A stretch of 37,422 bases of DNA from JBDTDV01 sp039922875 (GTDB lineage Bacteria > Actinomycetota > Actinomycetes > Actinomycetales > Microbacteriaceae), in the NCBI GenBank assembly GCA_039922875.1, contig JBDTDV010000077.1, positions 1 to 37,422 on the forward strand, given 5' to 3'. How positions within the stretch are numbered: position 1 is the first letter of the stretch; every line of letters starts with the position of its first letter. Position numbers and translations under genes: made by a program. Under the pieces are notes generated by a model that was given only the letters and a program-made list of their open reading frames with translations, made no database searches and had not been told where the DNA came from. Shown in pieces: positions 16,812-24,500 of this stretch.

Positions 16812-18677
16812 CTATGCCGTGGCGAGCGCGAAGCCGAACGCCTTGGCTCCCCGCTTTCGGGCGACCACCCACAGCGACAGCACAACGCAGATCACCGCTC
16901 CGACGGCCAGCAGTGCGGACGCCCCCGCGACCGACCCCCCGCCGACCCCAGAGACAATGCCCTGCATACCTTGAACCGCGTAAGTGAGCGGAAGGAACGG
17001 GCTGATCGCCTGGAACGGTTGAGCAAGCAGCTGAATCGGATACAGCCCTCCACTGGCGGTCAGCTGCAGGGCCAGCAGAACCAGCGATATCACAATGCCC
17101 ACCCGCCCGAAGACCGCGGTCAGCAGGTAATGGAACGCGGAGAACACCACCGCAAGCAGAACCGCGAAGGCGAGCGTTTGCGGCAACTTGTCCCACGACA
17201 CGCCAAGCGCGGTGTGCAGCAGAATGATTATGGCGACGGCCTGGCCGACCGCCACGAGCATCATCCGGCCCATCGCGCGAAAGACGATTCTGGTCGTGGA
17301 TGCTGTGGAAGCCAACGCTACCGGCACCGCCAACTTGAGCACCAGCAGGATGGCGATTGCGCCGATCCACAGCCCGGCCGGGACGAAGATCATCCCGATG
17401 ACCGCTCCGATCGAGGAGATCGGATTGTCCCGCTGCACCGAGATTCCGACCGGGTTGGCGACGACCTTCGCGGTCGCCGCCGTGTCTCCCGCAGCAAACT
17501 CGGTCGCCTTGTGTGCGCCGGTTGTCAGACCGGCTGCCATCGTCTGGGCGCCGTCAGCCAACGTGTGCGCGCCAGCGGCGGAGGATGCGGTTCCGTCTGC
17601 CAGCTGGCCGAGGCCGTCGGCCAGCTCGGCGGCCCCGGAACGCAACGCGGGACCTCCGGAGGCGAGGGCGTCCGCGCCGGAGGCCGAGGCTGCGATGCCG
17701 TTCTGGATGCCATCCACAGCGGTCGTGGTGGATGCGGACAGCGTGCTCCCGCTGCCGGCGAGGCCGGTAAGGCCTTGCTCCAGCTGATCCAGGCTGGGTT
17801 GCAGCGGCGCGTTGGTCGGGTTCAGCCGTAACTGCGCGTTCAGTTGTGCGAAGCTCTGCGCGAGCTGACTCACTCCCCCGGTGTACCCGGCGACCCCGCC
17901 GGAGAGATCACTCAAGCCGGCCGCGCCGGCCTGCAACCGTGTCAGGCCGCCGCTGAGCTGTTCGACGCCAGAAGTGTAGTCGCCGACGCCGGAGGCCAGG
18001 GTCGATGCCCCGGCGGCGCTGGAGGCGGCCCCACCAGCCAGACCGTCCAGACCGGTCGCCAGTTGCGCCACGCCCGACGACAGCCCGGTCGCCCCGGTGG
18101 CTGCGCTACCAAGCGAACTGCCCATGCCGGCCATTCCGCCGAAAAGCGAGGTCAGATAGCGCTCGGTGATGCTCTTTCCGAAGGTGCCGCTCATCGCGGA
18201 CCCCACCGACTGTGCCACCGACCCGGCCAGGTAGCCGTGCGCATCGTCGGTGCGGATGCTCATCGTCGCCTGCCTCGGATCAGCGCCGGAAATCGAGGTG
18301 ATCGAGGCGGAAAAATCCTTGGGGATCGTCAGGACTGCGTAGGCCTGGCCCGAGGACAGCAGCTTGGCGGCATCAGCGGAATTGGAAATGGTCCAGGCGA
18401 ACCCGGCGCTCTTCTTGCCGGTCAGCTCGGTGACCAACTGGCGACCGGCTAAGACCGGCTGGCTGCTGCCATCGGCCGTTGTGGTGGTGACCATCGTGTC
18501 GTTGTTGACCACCACAGCCGGAATCGCGTCGATCCTCGTCGTCGCCGAGGAGAGTGCGCCGGAGACCACCCCGGCGACGGCCAGCGGCACCACGATCACG
18601 GCAGCCAGAACCAGCGCGCCGACCCAGCGACGCCGGGTCGTGGTGGTCCGGAAGATCTTTTCGAGTGGGTTGTTCAT
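16812..18677 (-). CDS. YhgE/Pip domain membrane protein
   Basis: A 621-residue protein of the YhgE/Pip (phage infection protein-like, ABC-2-type membrane) family. It has one N-terminal membrane segment (about residues 19-42, LVLAAVIVVPLAVAGVV) and a long extracytoplasmic region. That region includes AVVVNNDTMV and AYAVLTIPKDFSASI, then many Gly/Ala/Ser-rich heptad-like repeats of the type LASGVGDYTSGVEQLSGGL. About five to six C-terminal membrane segments follow. ATG 18677 overlaps the stop of the MMPL gene by four bases (ATGA). AAAGGG lies about 11 nt upstream. Role unknown; export of lipids or other envelope molecules is suggested by family and partner. Confidence 0.88.
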   Translation of the reverse strand: MNNPLEKIFRTTTTRRRWVGALVLAAVIVVPLAVAGVVSGALSSATTRIDAIPAVVVNNDTMVTTTTADGSSQPVLAGRQLVTELTGKKSAGFAWTISNSADAAKLLSSGQAYAVLTIPKDFSASITSISGADPRQATMSIRTDDAHGYLAGSVAQSVGSAMSGTFGKSITERYLTSLFGGMAGMGSSLGSAATGATGLSSGVAQLATGLDGLAGGAASSAAGASTLASGVGDYTSGVEQLSGGLTRLQAGAAGLSDLSGGVAGYTGGVSQLAQSFAQLNAQLRLNPTNAPLQPSLDQLEQGLTGLAGSGSTLSASTTTAVDGIQNGIAASASGADALASGGPALRSGAAELADGLGQLADGTASSAAGAHTLADGAQTMAAGLTTGAHKATEFAAGDTAATAKVVANPVGISVQRDNPISSIGAVIGMIFVPAGLWIGAIAILLVLKLAVPVALASTASTTRIVFRAMGRMMLVAVGQAVAIIILLHTALGVSWDKLPQTLAFAVLLAVVFSAFHYLLTAVFGRVGIVISLVLLALQLTASGGLYPIQLLAQPFQAISPFLPLTYAVQGMQGIVSGVGGGSVAGASALLAVGAVICVVLSLWVVARKRGAKAFGFALATA

Positions 18678-21595
18678 CGCAGGGCACCCTTTCGGATGAG
18701 GACGTCGAGATCGAGGGTCATGCAATCCCGGCCGGCAACGGCCTGGAGCGGTTCGAAATAGCAGGAGGATCCGACGACGAGCGTCGTTGTCGTCGGGGCG
18801 AGGGCACCGGCAATGGCGAGGATTCGCTGGTTCTGGGCTGCCGACGGCATCCCGTCCGAAAGGTCGATGAAGACCAGACCGGAGCGCTCACCGAGCGCGG
18901 CGGCGATCAAACAGGCCGCCCTGGGCACCGCCGCAAGGGACGCCAGGCTGGTGTCGGCGGTGATCGCCGTGCCATCGTGCCCTGCGCGGTCGGTTGCGCT
19001 GTCGTGCGAATCGGCCAGGGCCCGGTTCACCCGCTCGATCCAATCGGCGACTCGGCGCCTGGCCGACCTGGTCTTCCACCAGGGCAGCGCCAAGACCAGG
19101 CGATCGTGCAGGACACTGCCGACCGTGCGGGTGCCCTCATGGGCCTGAAGGGTGCCGGCATCCGCCAGCGTCACCCGCCGCATGACCTTCGCGCGCTCCG
19201 AAGGCAACGGATGCCCGAGAACCTGCAACCGGCCCGAGACCGGATCCAACCGCCCGGCAAGCGTCGCGGCGATGACGCGGCGTTCGGCCAGGTCGCCACG
19301 GAGGATCAGCACCGAACCGGCCGGAACAGAGGTGTTCACCGGTCCGAGGGTGCGTCCGGCCACGCCGGCCACCAGGTCCTCGGCCACGACCGCACCCGAT
19401 GTGCCGCTGGCCCAGTCCCGATCGGCAAGATGGCGGCGCAGCCCATCGCCCTCGATATCGACATTCGGCAGCAGACGGGCCAGCCAGCCGGGCAGCCACC
19501 AGGCGGCACGCCCGGCCAACGCCATCGCGGCCGGAACCAGCGTCATCCGGACCAGGAAGGCGTCGAAGAAGATCCCGACCGCCAGCCCGAGCGCGATGCC
19601 CTTGATTACCCCGGAGCCTTCCGGCACGAAGGCGAAGAAGACGAAGAACATGATCAGCGCGGCAGCCGTCACCACCCGGGCTGCCTGGGAGAACCCGGCG
19701 GTGATTGCCTGCCTCGGGTCGCCACTTTTCACATACTCTTCGCGCATGCCGGAGACGAGGAACACCTCGTAGTCCATGGCCAGCCCGAACAGCAGCGCCA
19801 TCATGATAATCGGCAGGAAGCTCAGGATCGGGCCAGCAGTATCGATGTTCAGCAGGTCGCCCAGCCACCCCCACTGGAAGATCGCGACCACGACCCCGAT
19901 GGACGCCGATATCGACAGCAGGAAGCCGACGGCGGCCTTGATCGGCACAAACACCGAGCGGAACACCATCATCAGCAATAGCACGCTCAGCCCCACGACT
20001 ACCAGCGCGAACGGGATCAGCGCCCCGGCAAGGCGGTTGGAGATGTCGACAGCGACGGCAGTCTGCCCGGTGACGGCAATCGGAGTGTCGTATCGCTCCT
20101 GAATCGCGCGCTCCTGGTCACGAATCGTCTGGACCAGCGCCTTGGTCGCCTCCGAATCCGGCGCGCTCTTCGGGATCACCTGAATGATCGCGGTATCCAG
20201 GCTCGGATTCGGGATGCCGGGCTTGACCGACGCGACATCGGATAGCGTCGCCAGGTCTGCGGCAATGCTCTTTAGATCTCCCATCACATTGGTGGTCTGG
20301 GTGATGTCCACTGCCACGACCAGCGGGCCGTTGTATCCGGGGCCAAAGCCGGTCTCGATGAGGTCGTAGGCAGCCCGTTGGGTCGAGCCTTCCGGCTGCG
20401 AGGCACCGCTGGGGAGGTTCAGGTTCAGGCTCAGCGCAGGAACGGCTACGGCCCCCAGCACGAGGATCACCCCGATCACCCACGCCACCGGGGCTTTCAT
20501 GACCATCGCCACCCAGCGCAGGCCCATGGTCGGCCTTCCGCCCAAGTGTGCGTGCGCGCGCTTCCAGGACCGGGACCCTTCCTTGGGGATCAATCGTCTC
20601 CCGGCGAGACCGAACATTGCCGGCACCAGCGTGAGTGCTACCAGGATCGAGATGAACACCGCGAACGCTGCCGCGAGCCCCATCACGCTCAAAAACGGGA
20701 TGCCGACCACCAGCAGACCCAACAAAGCGATGATCACGGTGGCGCCGGCGAAGACCACCGCGCTGCCGGCGGTCGCCACGGATGTCGCGGCAGATTCTTC
20801 CGGTTCCACCCCGCGGGCAAGCTGGGTTCGATGCCGGGACAGGATGAACAGCGAGTAGTCGATGCCGACGGCCAGGCCAAGCATCAGCGCAAGCATGGGG
20901 GACGCGCTAGACACAGTGATGAACGCCGACACCGCGATCACGGCACCCATCGTGATGCCGACGCCAAGCAGCGCCGTCAGCAACGGCATCCCTGCCGAAA
21001 GCAACGACCCAAACGTGATCAAGAGCACCACAGCCGCGAAGATCACCCCGAGCGCCTCCGTGGGGGTGATGCCGAAGCTGTTGTCTTGAAAGACCTGACC
21101 GCCGAATTCGACGGTCAGCCCGGCCGCCCTGGCGCCGTCTGCGGTCTCCTTCACCTTCGCGATGGTGCTGTCCGAGACCTCCGAGGTCTGGCCGGCGAAC
21201 TGCACCGACGAATAGGCGATGTTGCCGTCTGGGGATATGGCGCCGCTGGCGTACTGGGAGAACGGGCTGAGCGCGGAGGCGACACCAGGTATCTCGCCCA
21301 ATTCCTTCGCCATGGCATCAATGGCACTCTGGTACTTGACGGTCCGGACGGTCCCGCCATCCGGGGCCTGATAAACCACTTGGGCGCTCGACCCCGCGGC
21401 GGCCGGGAAGACGGCATCCAGCTTGTCGATCGCCTGCTGCGATTCGGTGCCGGGGATGGCGAACGACTCCTGTGTTTGGCCACCCAATCCGATGCCGACG
21501 CCGAGGACAGCGATCAGAATGGCGATCCAGACCCCGATCACGGCCCACGCCTTTCGATACGCGAAATGGCCGATACGGTAAAGCAGTGTTGCCAT
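18674..21595 (-). CDS. MMPL/RND transporter fused to a degenerate ABC-ATPase-like domain
   Basis: A 973-residue protein, about 250 longer than ordinary two-repeat MMPL transporters. Residues 1-710 are MMPL: TM1 near 16-37, an extracytoplasmic loop 40-175, TM clusters 178-335, TM7 near 368-388, a second loop to about 525, then TMs 527-697. The transmembrane motifs GIDYSLF (244-250) and AMDYEVFLVSGMREE (606-620) hold the aspartate-tyrosine pairs used for proton coupling. Residues about 735-973 align by eye with ABC ATPases (VPAGSVLILRG, then TLAGRLDPVSGRLQVLGHPLP). However, Walker A is replaced by RGDLAERRV, Walker B reads LVFIDLSDG without the catalytic Glu, and no LSGGQ or H-loop His is seen. 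Second gene of tetR-MMPL-Pip, 19 nt after tetR. Confidence 0.9.
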   Translation of the reverse strand: MATLLYRIGHFAYRKAWAVIGVWIAILIAVLGVGIGLGGQTQESFAIPGTESQQAIDKLDAVFPAAAGSSAQVVYQAPDGGTVRTVKYQSAIDAMAKELGEIPGVASALSPFSQYASGAISPDGNIAYSSVQFAGQTSEVSDSTIAKVKETADGARAAGLTVEFGGQVFQDNSFGITPTEALGVIFAAVVLLITFGSLLSAGMPLLTALLGVGITMGAVIAVSAFITVSSASPMLALMLGLAVGIDYSLFILSRHRTQLARGVEPEESAATSVATAGSAVVFAGATVIIALLGLLVVGIPFLSVMGLAAAFAVFISILVALTLVPAMFGLAGRRLIPKEGSRSWKRAHAHLGGRPTMGLRWVAMVMKAPVAWVIGVILVLGAVAVPALSLNLNLPSGASQPEGSTQRAAYDLIETGFGPGYNGPLVVAVDITQTTNVMGDLKSIAADLATLSDVASVKPGIPNPSLDTAIIQVIPKSAPDSEATKALVQTIRDQERAIQERYDTPIAVTGQTAVAVDISNRLAGALIPFALVVVGLSVLLLMMVFRSVFVPIKAAVGFLLSISASIGVVVAIFQWGWLGDLLNIDTAGPILSFLPIIMMALLFGLAMDYEVFLVSGMREEYVKSGDPRQAITAGFSQAARVVTAAALIMFFVFFAFVPEGSGVIKGIALGLAVGIFFDAFLVRMTLVPAAMALAGRAAWWLPGWLARLLPNVDIEGDGLRRHLADRDWASGTSGAVVAEDLVAGVAGRTLGPVNTSVPAGSVLILRGDLAERRVIAATLAGRLDPVSGRLQVLGHPLPSERAKVMRRVTLADAGTLQAHEGTRTVGSVLHDRLVLALPWWKTRSARRRVADWIERVNRALADSHDSATDRAGHDGTAITADTSLASLAAVPRAACLIAAALGERSGLVFIDLSDGMPSAAQNQRILAIAGALAPTTTTLVVGSSCYFEPLQAVAGRDCMTLDLDVLIRKGALR

Positions 21596-21614
21596 AAGTG
21601 ACGGAATCCTCCAG

Positions 21615-22220
21615 CTAGACGTCAGTGGGAGCAGCAGGAGCCAGCAACTCCGAGACGGTTGCGATCAGGGCAGGCCTGACTTCCTCCGGCGGAAGCAGGT
21701 CGTCGCCGGCGAAGTTCATCCCGCCGACCAGTGCGTAGGCTGCACCGCCCAGCGCGACGCCGAACCGGATCTTCTGTTGCGTGCTGCTGAAACCGGTGGT
21801 CAGGGATGCCGCGAGTGCGCCGATGATCGCGTTCCCTCGATCGATGACCGGGATTCCGCGCAACGATTGGCCCTGATTGATGAAGGTGTGCACCTCGAGC
21901 CGGTACTCCAGCAGGAAGTCGATGAAGTCCTCGATGAATCGGGCCCGTGCCTGCGGTGAGCTGCTGAGGCCGCCGACCCCGGGCAGAATCTGCTCCAGGC
22001 GATCTAGGGCCGGTCCGAGGGCTGCTTCCAGCAGTGCTTCCTTCGATGCGAAGTGGTAGAGGACGCTGGATTTCGAGTAGCCGGCCAGATCGGCGATTTG
22101 CTGCAGTGAGGTTCCCGCGAACCCGGCGGAGGCGAATTGTTCGATCGCGATGGATCGCAGTTCGACGCTCGCACTCGGACGCGGCGCCCGCGCCGACGAG
22201 TCGGGGTGGGAAAGTGTCAT
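21615..22220 (-). CDS. TetR family transcriptional regulator
   Basis: A 201-residue repressor-type protein. The N-terminal helix-turn-helix is clear: RSIAIEQFASAGFAGTSLQQIADLAG, then YSKSSVLYHFASKEALLEAAL. The C-terminal ligand domain is unassigned. ATG 22220 is chosen over 22259: it has AAGGT upstream, and the longer form would start inside the operator. It leads the operon with the MMPL and Pip genes and probably represses them and itself through the site at 22235-22269. The inducer is probably a hydrophobic or envelope-active compound (inference). Confidence 0.92.
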   Translation of the reverse strand: MTLSHPDSSARAPRPSASVELRSIAIEQFASAGFAGTSLQQIADLAGYSKSSVLYHFASKEALLEAALGPALDRLEQILPGVGGLSSSPQARARFIEDFIDFLLEYRLEVHTFINQGQSLRGIPVIDRGNAIIGALAASLTTGFSSTQQKIRFGVALGGAAYALVGGMNFAGDDLLPPEEVRPALIATVSELLAPAAPTDV

Positions 22221-22234
22221 GATGTCTACCTTAG

Positions 22235-22269
22235 CTGTCCGATCGGTCAGGTTCTGCACGATCGGTCAG
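22235..22269 (-). promoter_or_regulatory. Duplicated TetR-type operator upstream of tetR
   Basis: CGATCGGTCAG occurs at 22240-22250 and again at 22259-22269, a 19-bp offset or about two helical turns. The first copy is an imperfect palindrome, TGTCCGATCGGTCA, centred on CGATCG. On the minus strand TAATCT (22268-22273) is a possible -10 box beside it. A further direct repeat, CCAGTGGACT, lies at 22274-22283 and 22289-22298. The layout fits autorepression of tetR-MMPL-Pip. Confidence 0.6.
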
Positions 22270-22363
22270 ATTACCAGTGGACTGTCAGCCAGTGGACTTG
22301 AGCGGAATCGCCCGGCACCGACCGCTAACGCGGTAGCGTAGAGGCGATCGGAGGCCGACCCCT

Positions 22364-22570
22364 ATGCGTAAATACCTGTTCAACGGAAAGATCCTCACCG
22401 CGGCGGTTGGTGCCTGGTCTGCGATCCGCCAAACTCGCGTCGGCCCGCGCGATTGGCGCCTGGCCCTGGGTTGGGCGAGCTGGGCGATCACTGCCGCGCT
22501 CGCCATCGGCACCGTGATCCAGAGCAATCGGGACGAACAGGTCAAGGCGCTGGAAAATTCGCGCCGCTAA
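22364..22570 (+). CDS. Small hypothetical membrane protein
   Basis: A 68-residue protein that I do not recognise. It starts MRKYLFNGKILTAAVGAW, has a basic stretch RQTRVGPRDWRL, one hydrophobic segment (about residues 33-52, LGWASWAITAALAIGTVI) and a charged C-terminal tail. ATG 22364 has GGAGG about 9 nt upstream, so translation is likely. It is divergent from tetR and 88 bp upstream of another unknown gene in the same direction. Confidence 0.6.
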   Translation: MRKYLFNGKILTAAVGAWSAIRQTRVGPRDWRLALGWASWAITAALAIGTVIQSNRDEQVKALENSRR

Positions 22571-22658
22571 GCCCGCCCCGCGGCGTGTCCGAAGCGATTT
22601 CGGCCGACGCTGAAGGAGACTGGAACCAACATCCGGTCCGTTTGAAGGGGGTCCCTCG

Positions 22659-23039
22659 ATGTTTGGTCGTAGACGCCACGTTGCCCAGGCAGTGACCCCA
22701 CCCGTCCCGCCGGCACCGCAGCCACACTTGACGCAAGCGCAGCTGTATGAAATTGTCCATGCATCCCTCGCCGATCTGATCGGCACCTCAGGTCAGTGGA
22801 GCGTGGTCCGCCGCACCGATGGCGACACCGACACCATCTTCCACGGCATCCTCACCGACTCGGTGTCTCAGCAAATCGCCGGTGCGATCTCCGCCGCCCA
22901 AGCAGCGCAGGAACCGCTACCGGCCGAGCCTGCCGCGCTCGCCTGGCAGCCCGCGCCGATCACGGTGTGGGCGGACCTGCGTAAGCCGGTGACCGGGGAG
23001 ATTCCGCGCATCGGTGTCGAGCACGCACTCGTCGCATAA
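22659..23039 (+). CDS. Hypothetical protein
   Basis: A 126-residue soluble protein, family not recognised. A basic start (MFGRRRH) and a Pro-rich linker (PPVPPAPQP) precede a possible helical domain (LTQAQLYEIVHASLADLIG), then WSVVRRTDGDTDTIFHGILTDSVSQQIA and an Ala/Pro-rich C-terminus. ATG 22659 has a good AAGGGGG site. The stop TAA falls in the first unit of a 16-bp tandem repeat. Possibly co-transcribed with the small membrane protein upstream. Confidence 0.6.
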   Translation: MFGRRRHVAQAVTPPVPPAPQPHLTQAQLYEIVHASLADLIGTSGQWSVVRRTDGDTDTIFHGILTDSVSQQIAGAISAAQAAQEPLPAEPAALAWQPAPITVWADLRKPVTGEIPRIGVEHALVA

Positions 23040-23091
23040 CAGCCTCGTCGCATAACAGCCTCGTCGAATAGCAGCCTCGTCGAATAGCAGC
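23028..23091 (+). repeat. 16-bp tandem repeat, four copies, over a stop codon
   Basis: CTCGTCGCATAACAGC occurs at 23028 and 23044, and the variant CTCGTCGAATAGCAGC at 23060 and 23076. The first unit includes the last codons and TAA stop of the 126-residue hypothetical gene. The array ends 3 bp before the zwf stop, filling the convergent gap. The paired variants suggest two duplication rounds. Confidence 0.95.
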
Positions 23092-23094
23092 GAT

Positions 23095-24471
23095 TCAGCC
23101 CAGCGGAGCCCAGTCGGTCGGACCGTCCGAGCCCGCCGGGTAGGACTCAAGCGGGACCTTGTTGGCGTGCCACGAACGGAGCACCGGCGCGACGATTCTC
23201 CAGCACTCCTCGGCGGTATCCCCGCGCACCGTCAGCGCTGGGTCCGCGTCCAGCAGACCCTCGAGCACTTCACCGTAGGCGACCAACTGGCCGACGCCGA
23301 AATCCGCCTTCAATTCTGCCCGGTCGATCGTGTGCGGATCGCCCCGGCCGTTGATGTTCAACTCCAGCACCATCTCGTCTGGACCGAGGGCGATTCTCAG
23401 TTTCGTAGGAAGTTCCATCCCGGTCAGCCCGCCCGGTACGTGCTGCGCAGGCCGGAAAGAGACGACGATCTCGTGCCGTGCCGTGCCGAGCGCCTTTCCG
23501 GAGCGCAGCGTAAACGGAACGCCAGCCCAGCGCCAATTGTCGACTTCGACGGTGACCTCGGCGAGAGTCTCAGTCTCCAGATTCGGGTTGACGCCCTTCT
23601 CTTGAACATACGATGGCAGTTTCCGCCCGTCGATGGTTCCCGCCGTGTAGCGGGCCCGTCGGCTGAACCGGCTCGGCCTGTCGTGCCAGACCTTCACGGC
23701 GCGGATCACCTGCGCCTTTGCATCCCGCAAGTCAATCGCCGCAAGAGTGGCCGGCGGTTCCATCGCGAACACGGACAACACCTGCAGCAGGTGGCTTTGG
23801 ATCATATCCACCAGCGCGCCGGCCTTATCGTAATACCGTGCCCGGTTCTCCAAGCCCAGCGTCTCGTCAAAGCGGATGTCGACTCGTTCGATGTGCCCGG
23901 CGTTCCACACCGGCTCAAAGATCCGGTTGGCGAATCGCAGCCCCAGCATGTTGTACACCGCCGACCGGCCCAAGAAGTGGTCGATCCGGTGCACCTGCTC
24001 CTCCGGCACCAGATCGGTGACAAGCGCATTCAGTGCCGCGGCACTGGCCTGGTCGGTGCCGAACGGCTTCTCCAGCGCGAGCACGGTACCTTCTGGCAGC
24101 GCGACCTGCTTCAACGCGGCGCATGCCTTAGCGGTTATGGCCGGCGGCAGCGCAAAGTAAATGGCCGGAGTCCCCTGGCATGCCTTCACCAGTCGGGTAA
24201 GGTCGTCGACCTTGGTCACGTCCGCGGTCAGATAGGCGGTGTTCTGCAACACCTTCCGCACGCAGGAGCCCGACGCCTTCTGGGTTGCGAACGAACTCCG
24301 CACCTTTTTTCGCCAGTCGTCGTCGCTCCACTTCTCGGTTCCGGCCCCCACGAGATGCATCTCTCGTTCAGGTTGCTCGGTCAGCAGCTGGCCGAGGGCC
24401 GGAAGCAGGAGTCGCGAGGACAAGTCCCCGCTCCCCCCCAATATCAGCAGAGACGTCACTGGTGCAGTCAT
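23095..24471 (-). CDS. zwf: Glucose-6-phosphate dehydrogenase, divergent active site
   Basis: NADP-dependent oxidation of glucose 6-phosphate to 6-phosphogluconolactone, entry to the oxidative pentose phosphate pathway. The 458-residue protein has the nucleotide motif LGGSGDLSSRLLLPAL, K135 in EKPFG, FANRIFEPVWN and DMIQSHLLQVL. The usual signature RIDHYLGKE reads RIDHFLGRS (162-170): the catalytic Asp-His pair (D164, H165) is kept, but Tyr, Lys and Glu are changed. It is also shorter than typical Zwf (about 480-510), and no pgl, opcA, tal or tkt is near. It may be a secondary or altered-specificity enzyme. No SD site; a TAGGGT box 6 nt before ATG suggests a leaderless mRNA. Confidence 0.85.
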   Translation of the reverse strand: MTAPVTSLLILGGSGDLSSRLLLPALGQLLTEQPEREMHLVGAGTEKWSDDDWRKKVRSSFATQKASGSCVRKVLQNTAYLTADVTKVDDLTRLVKACQGTPAIYFALPPAITAKACAALKQVALPEGTVLALEKPFGTDQASAAALNALVTDLVPEEQVHRIDHFLGRSAVYNMLGLRFANRIFEPVWNAGHIERVDIRFDETLGLENRARYYDKAGALVDMIQSHLLQVLSVFAMEPPATLAAIDLRDAKAQVIRAVKVWHDRPSRFSRRARYTAGTIDGRKLPSYVQEKGVNPNLETETLAEVTVEVDNWRWAGVPFTLRSGKALGTARHEIVVSFRPAQHVPGGLTGMELPTKLRIALGPDEMVLELNINGRGDPHTIDRAELKADFGVGQLVAYGEVLEGLLDADPALTVRGDTAEECWRIVAPVLRSWHANKVPLESYPAGSDGPTDWAPLG

Positions 24472-24500
24472 ATTTAGACCCTAACTGCCAAACTGTCGTC
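24472..24500. promoter_or_regulatory. 29-bp divergent promoter region, zwf / GH15
   Basis: Only 29 bp separate the two ATGs. On the minus strand TAGGGT (24483-24478) is six bases before the zwf ATG. On the plus strand CAAACT (24489-24494), one base from TANNNT, is six bases before the GH15 ATG. Neither gene has an SD site. Both transcripts are probably leaderless and each promoter's -35 region would lie in the other gene. Confidence 0.5.

Noticed and set aside
18554..19981. 475-codon plus-strand open frame opposite the MMPL gene
   Set aside because: Arg/Gly/Asp/His-rich shadow frame with no ribosome site or domain; the minus-strand transporter explains the open frame.
23167..24477. 436-codon plus-strand open frame opposite zwf
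   Set aside because: Antisense shadow of zwf; no family resemblance and it ends inside the zwf/GH15 gap.
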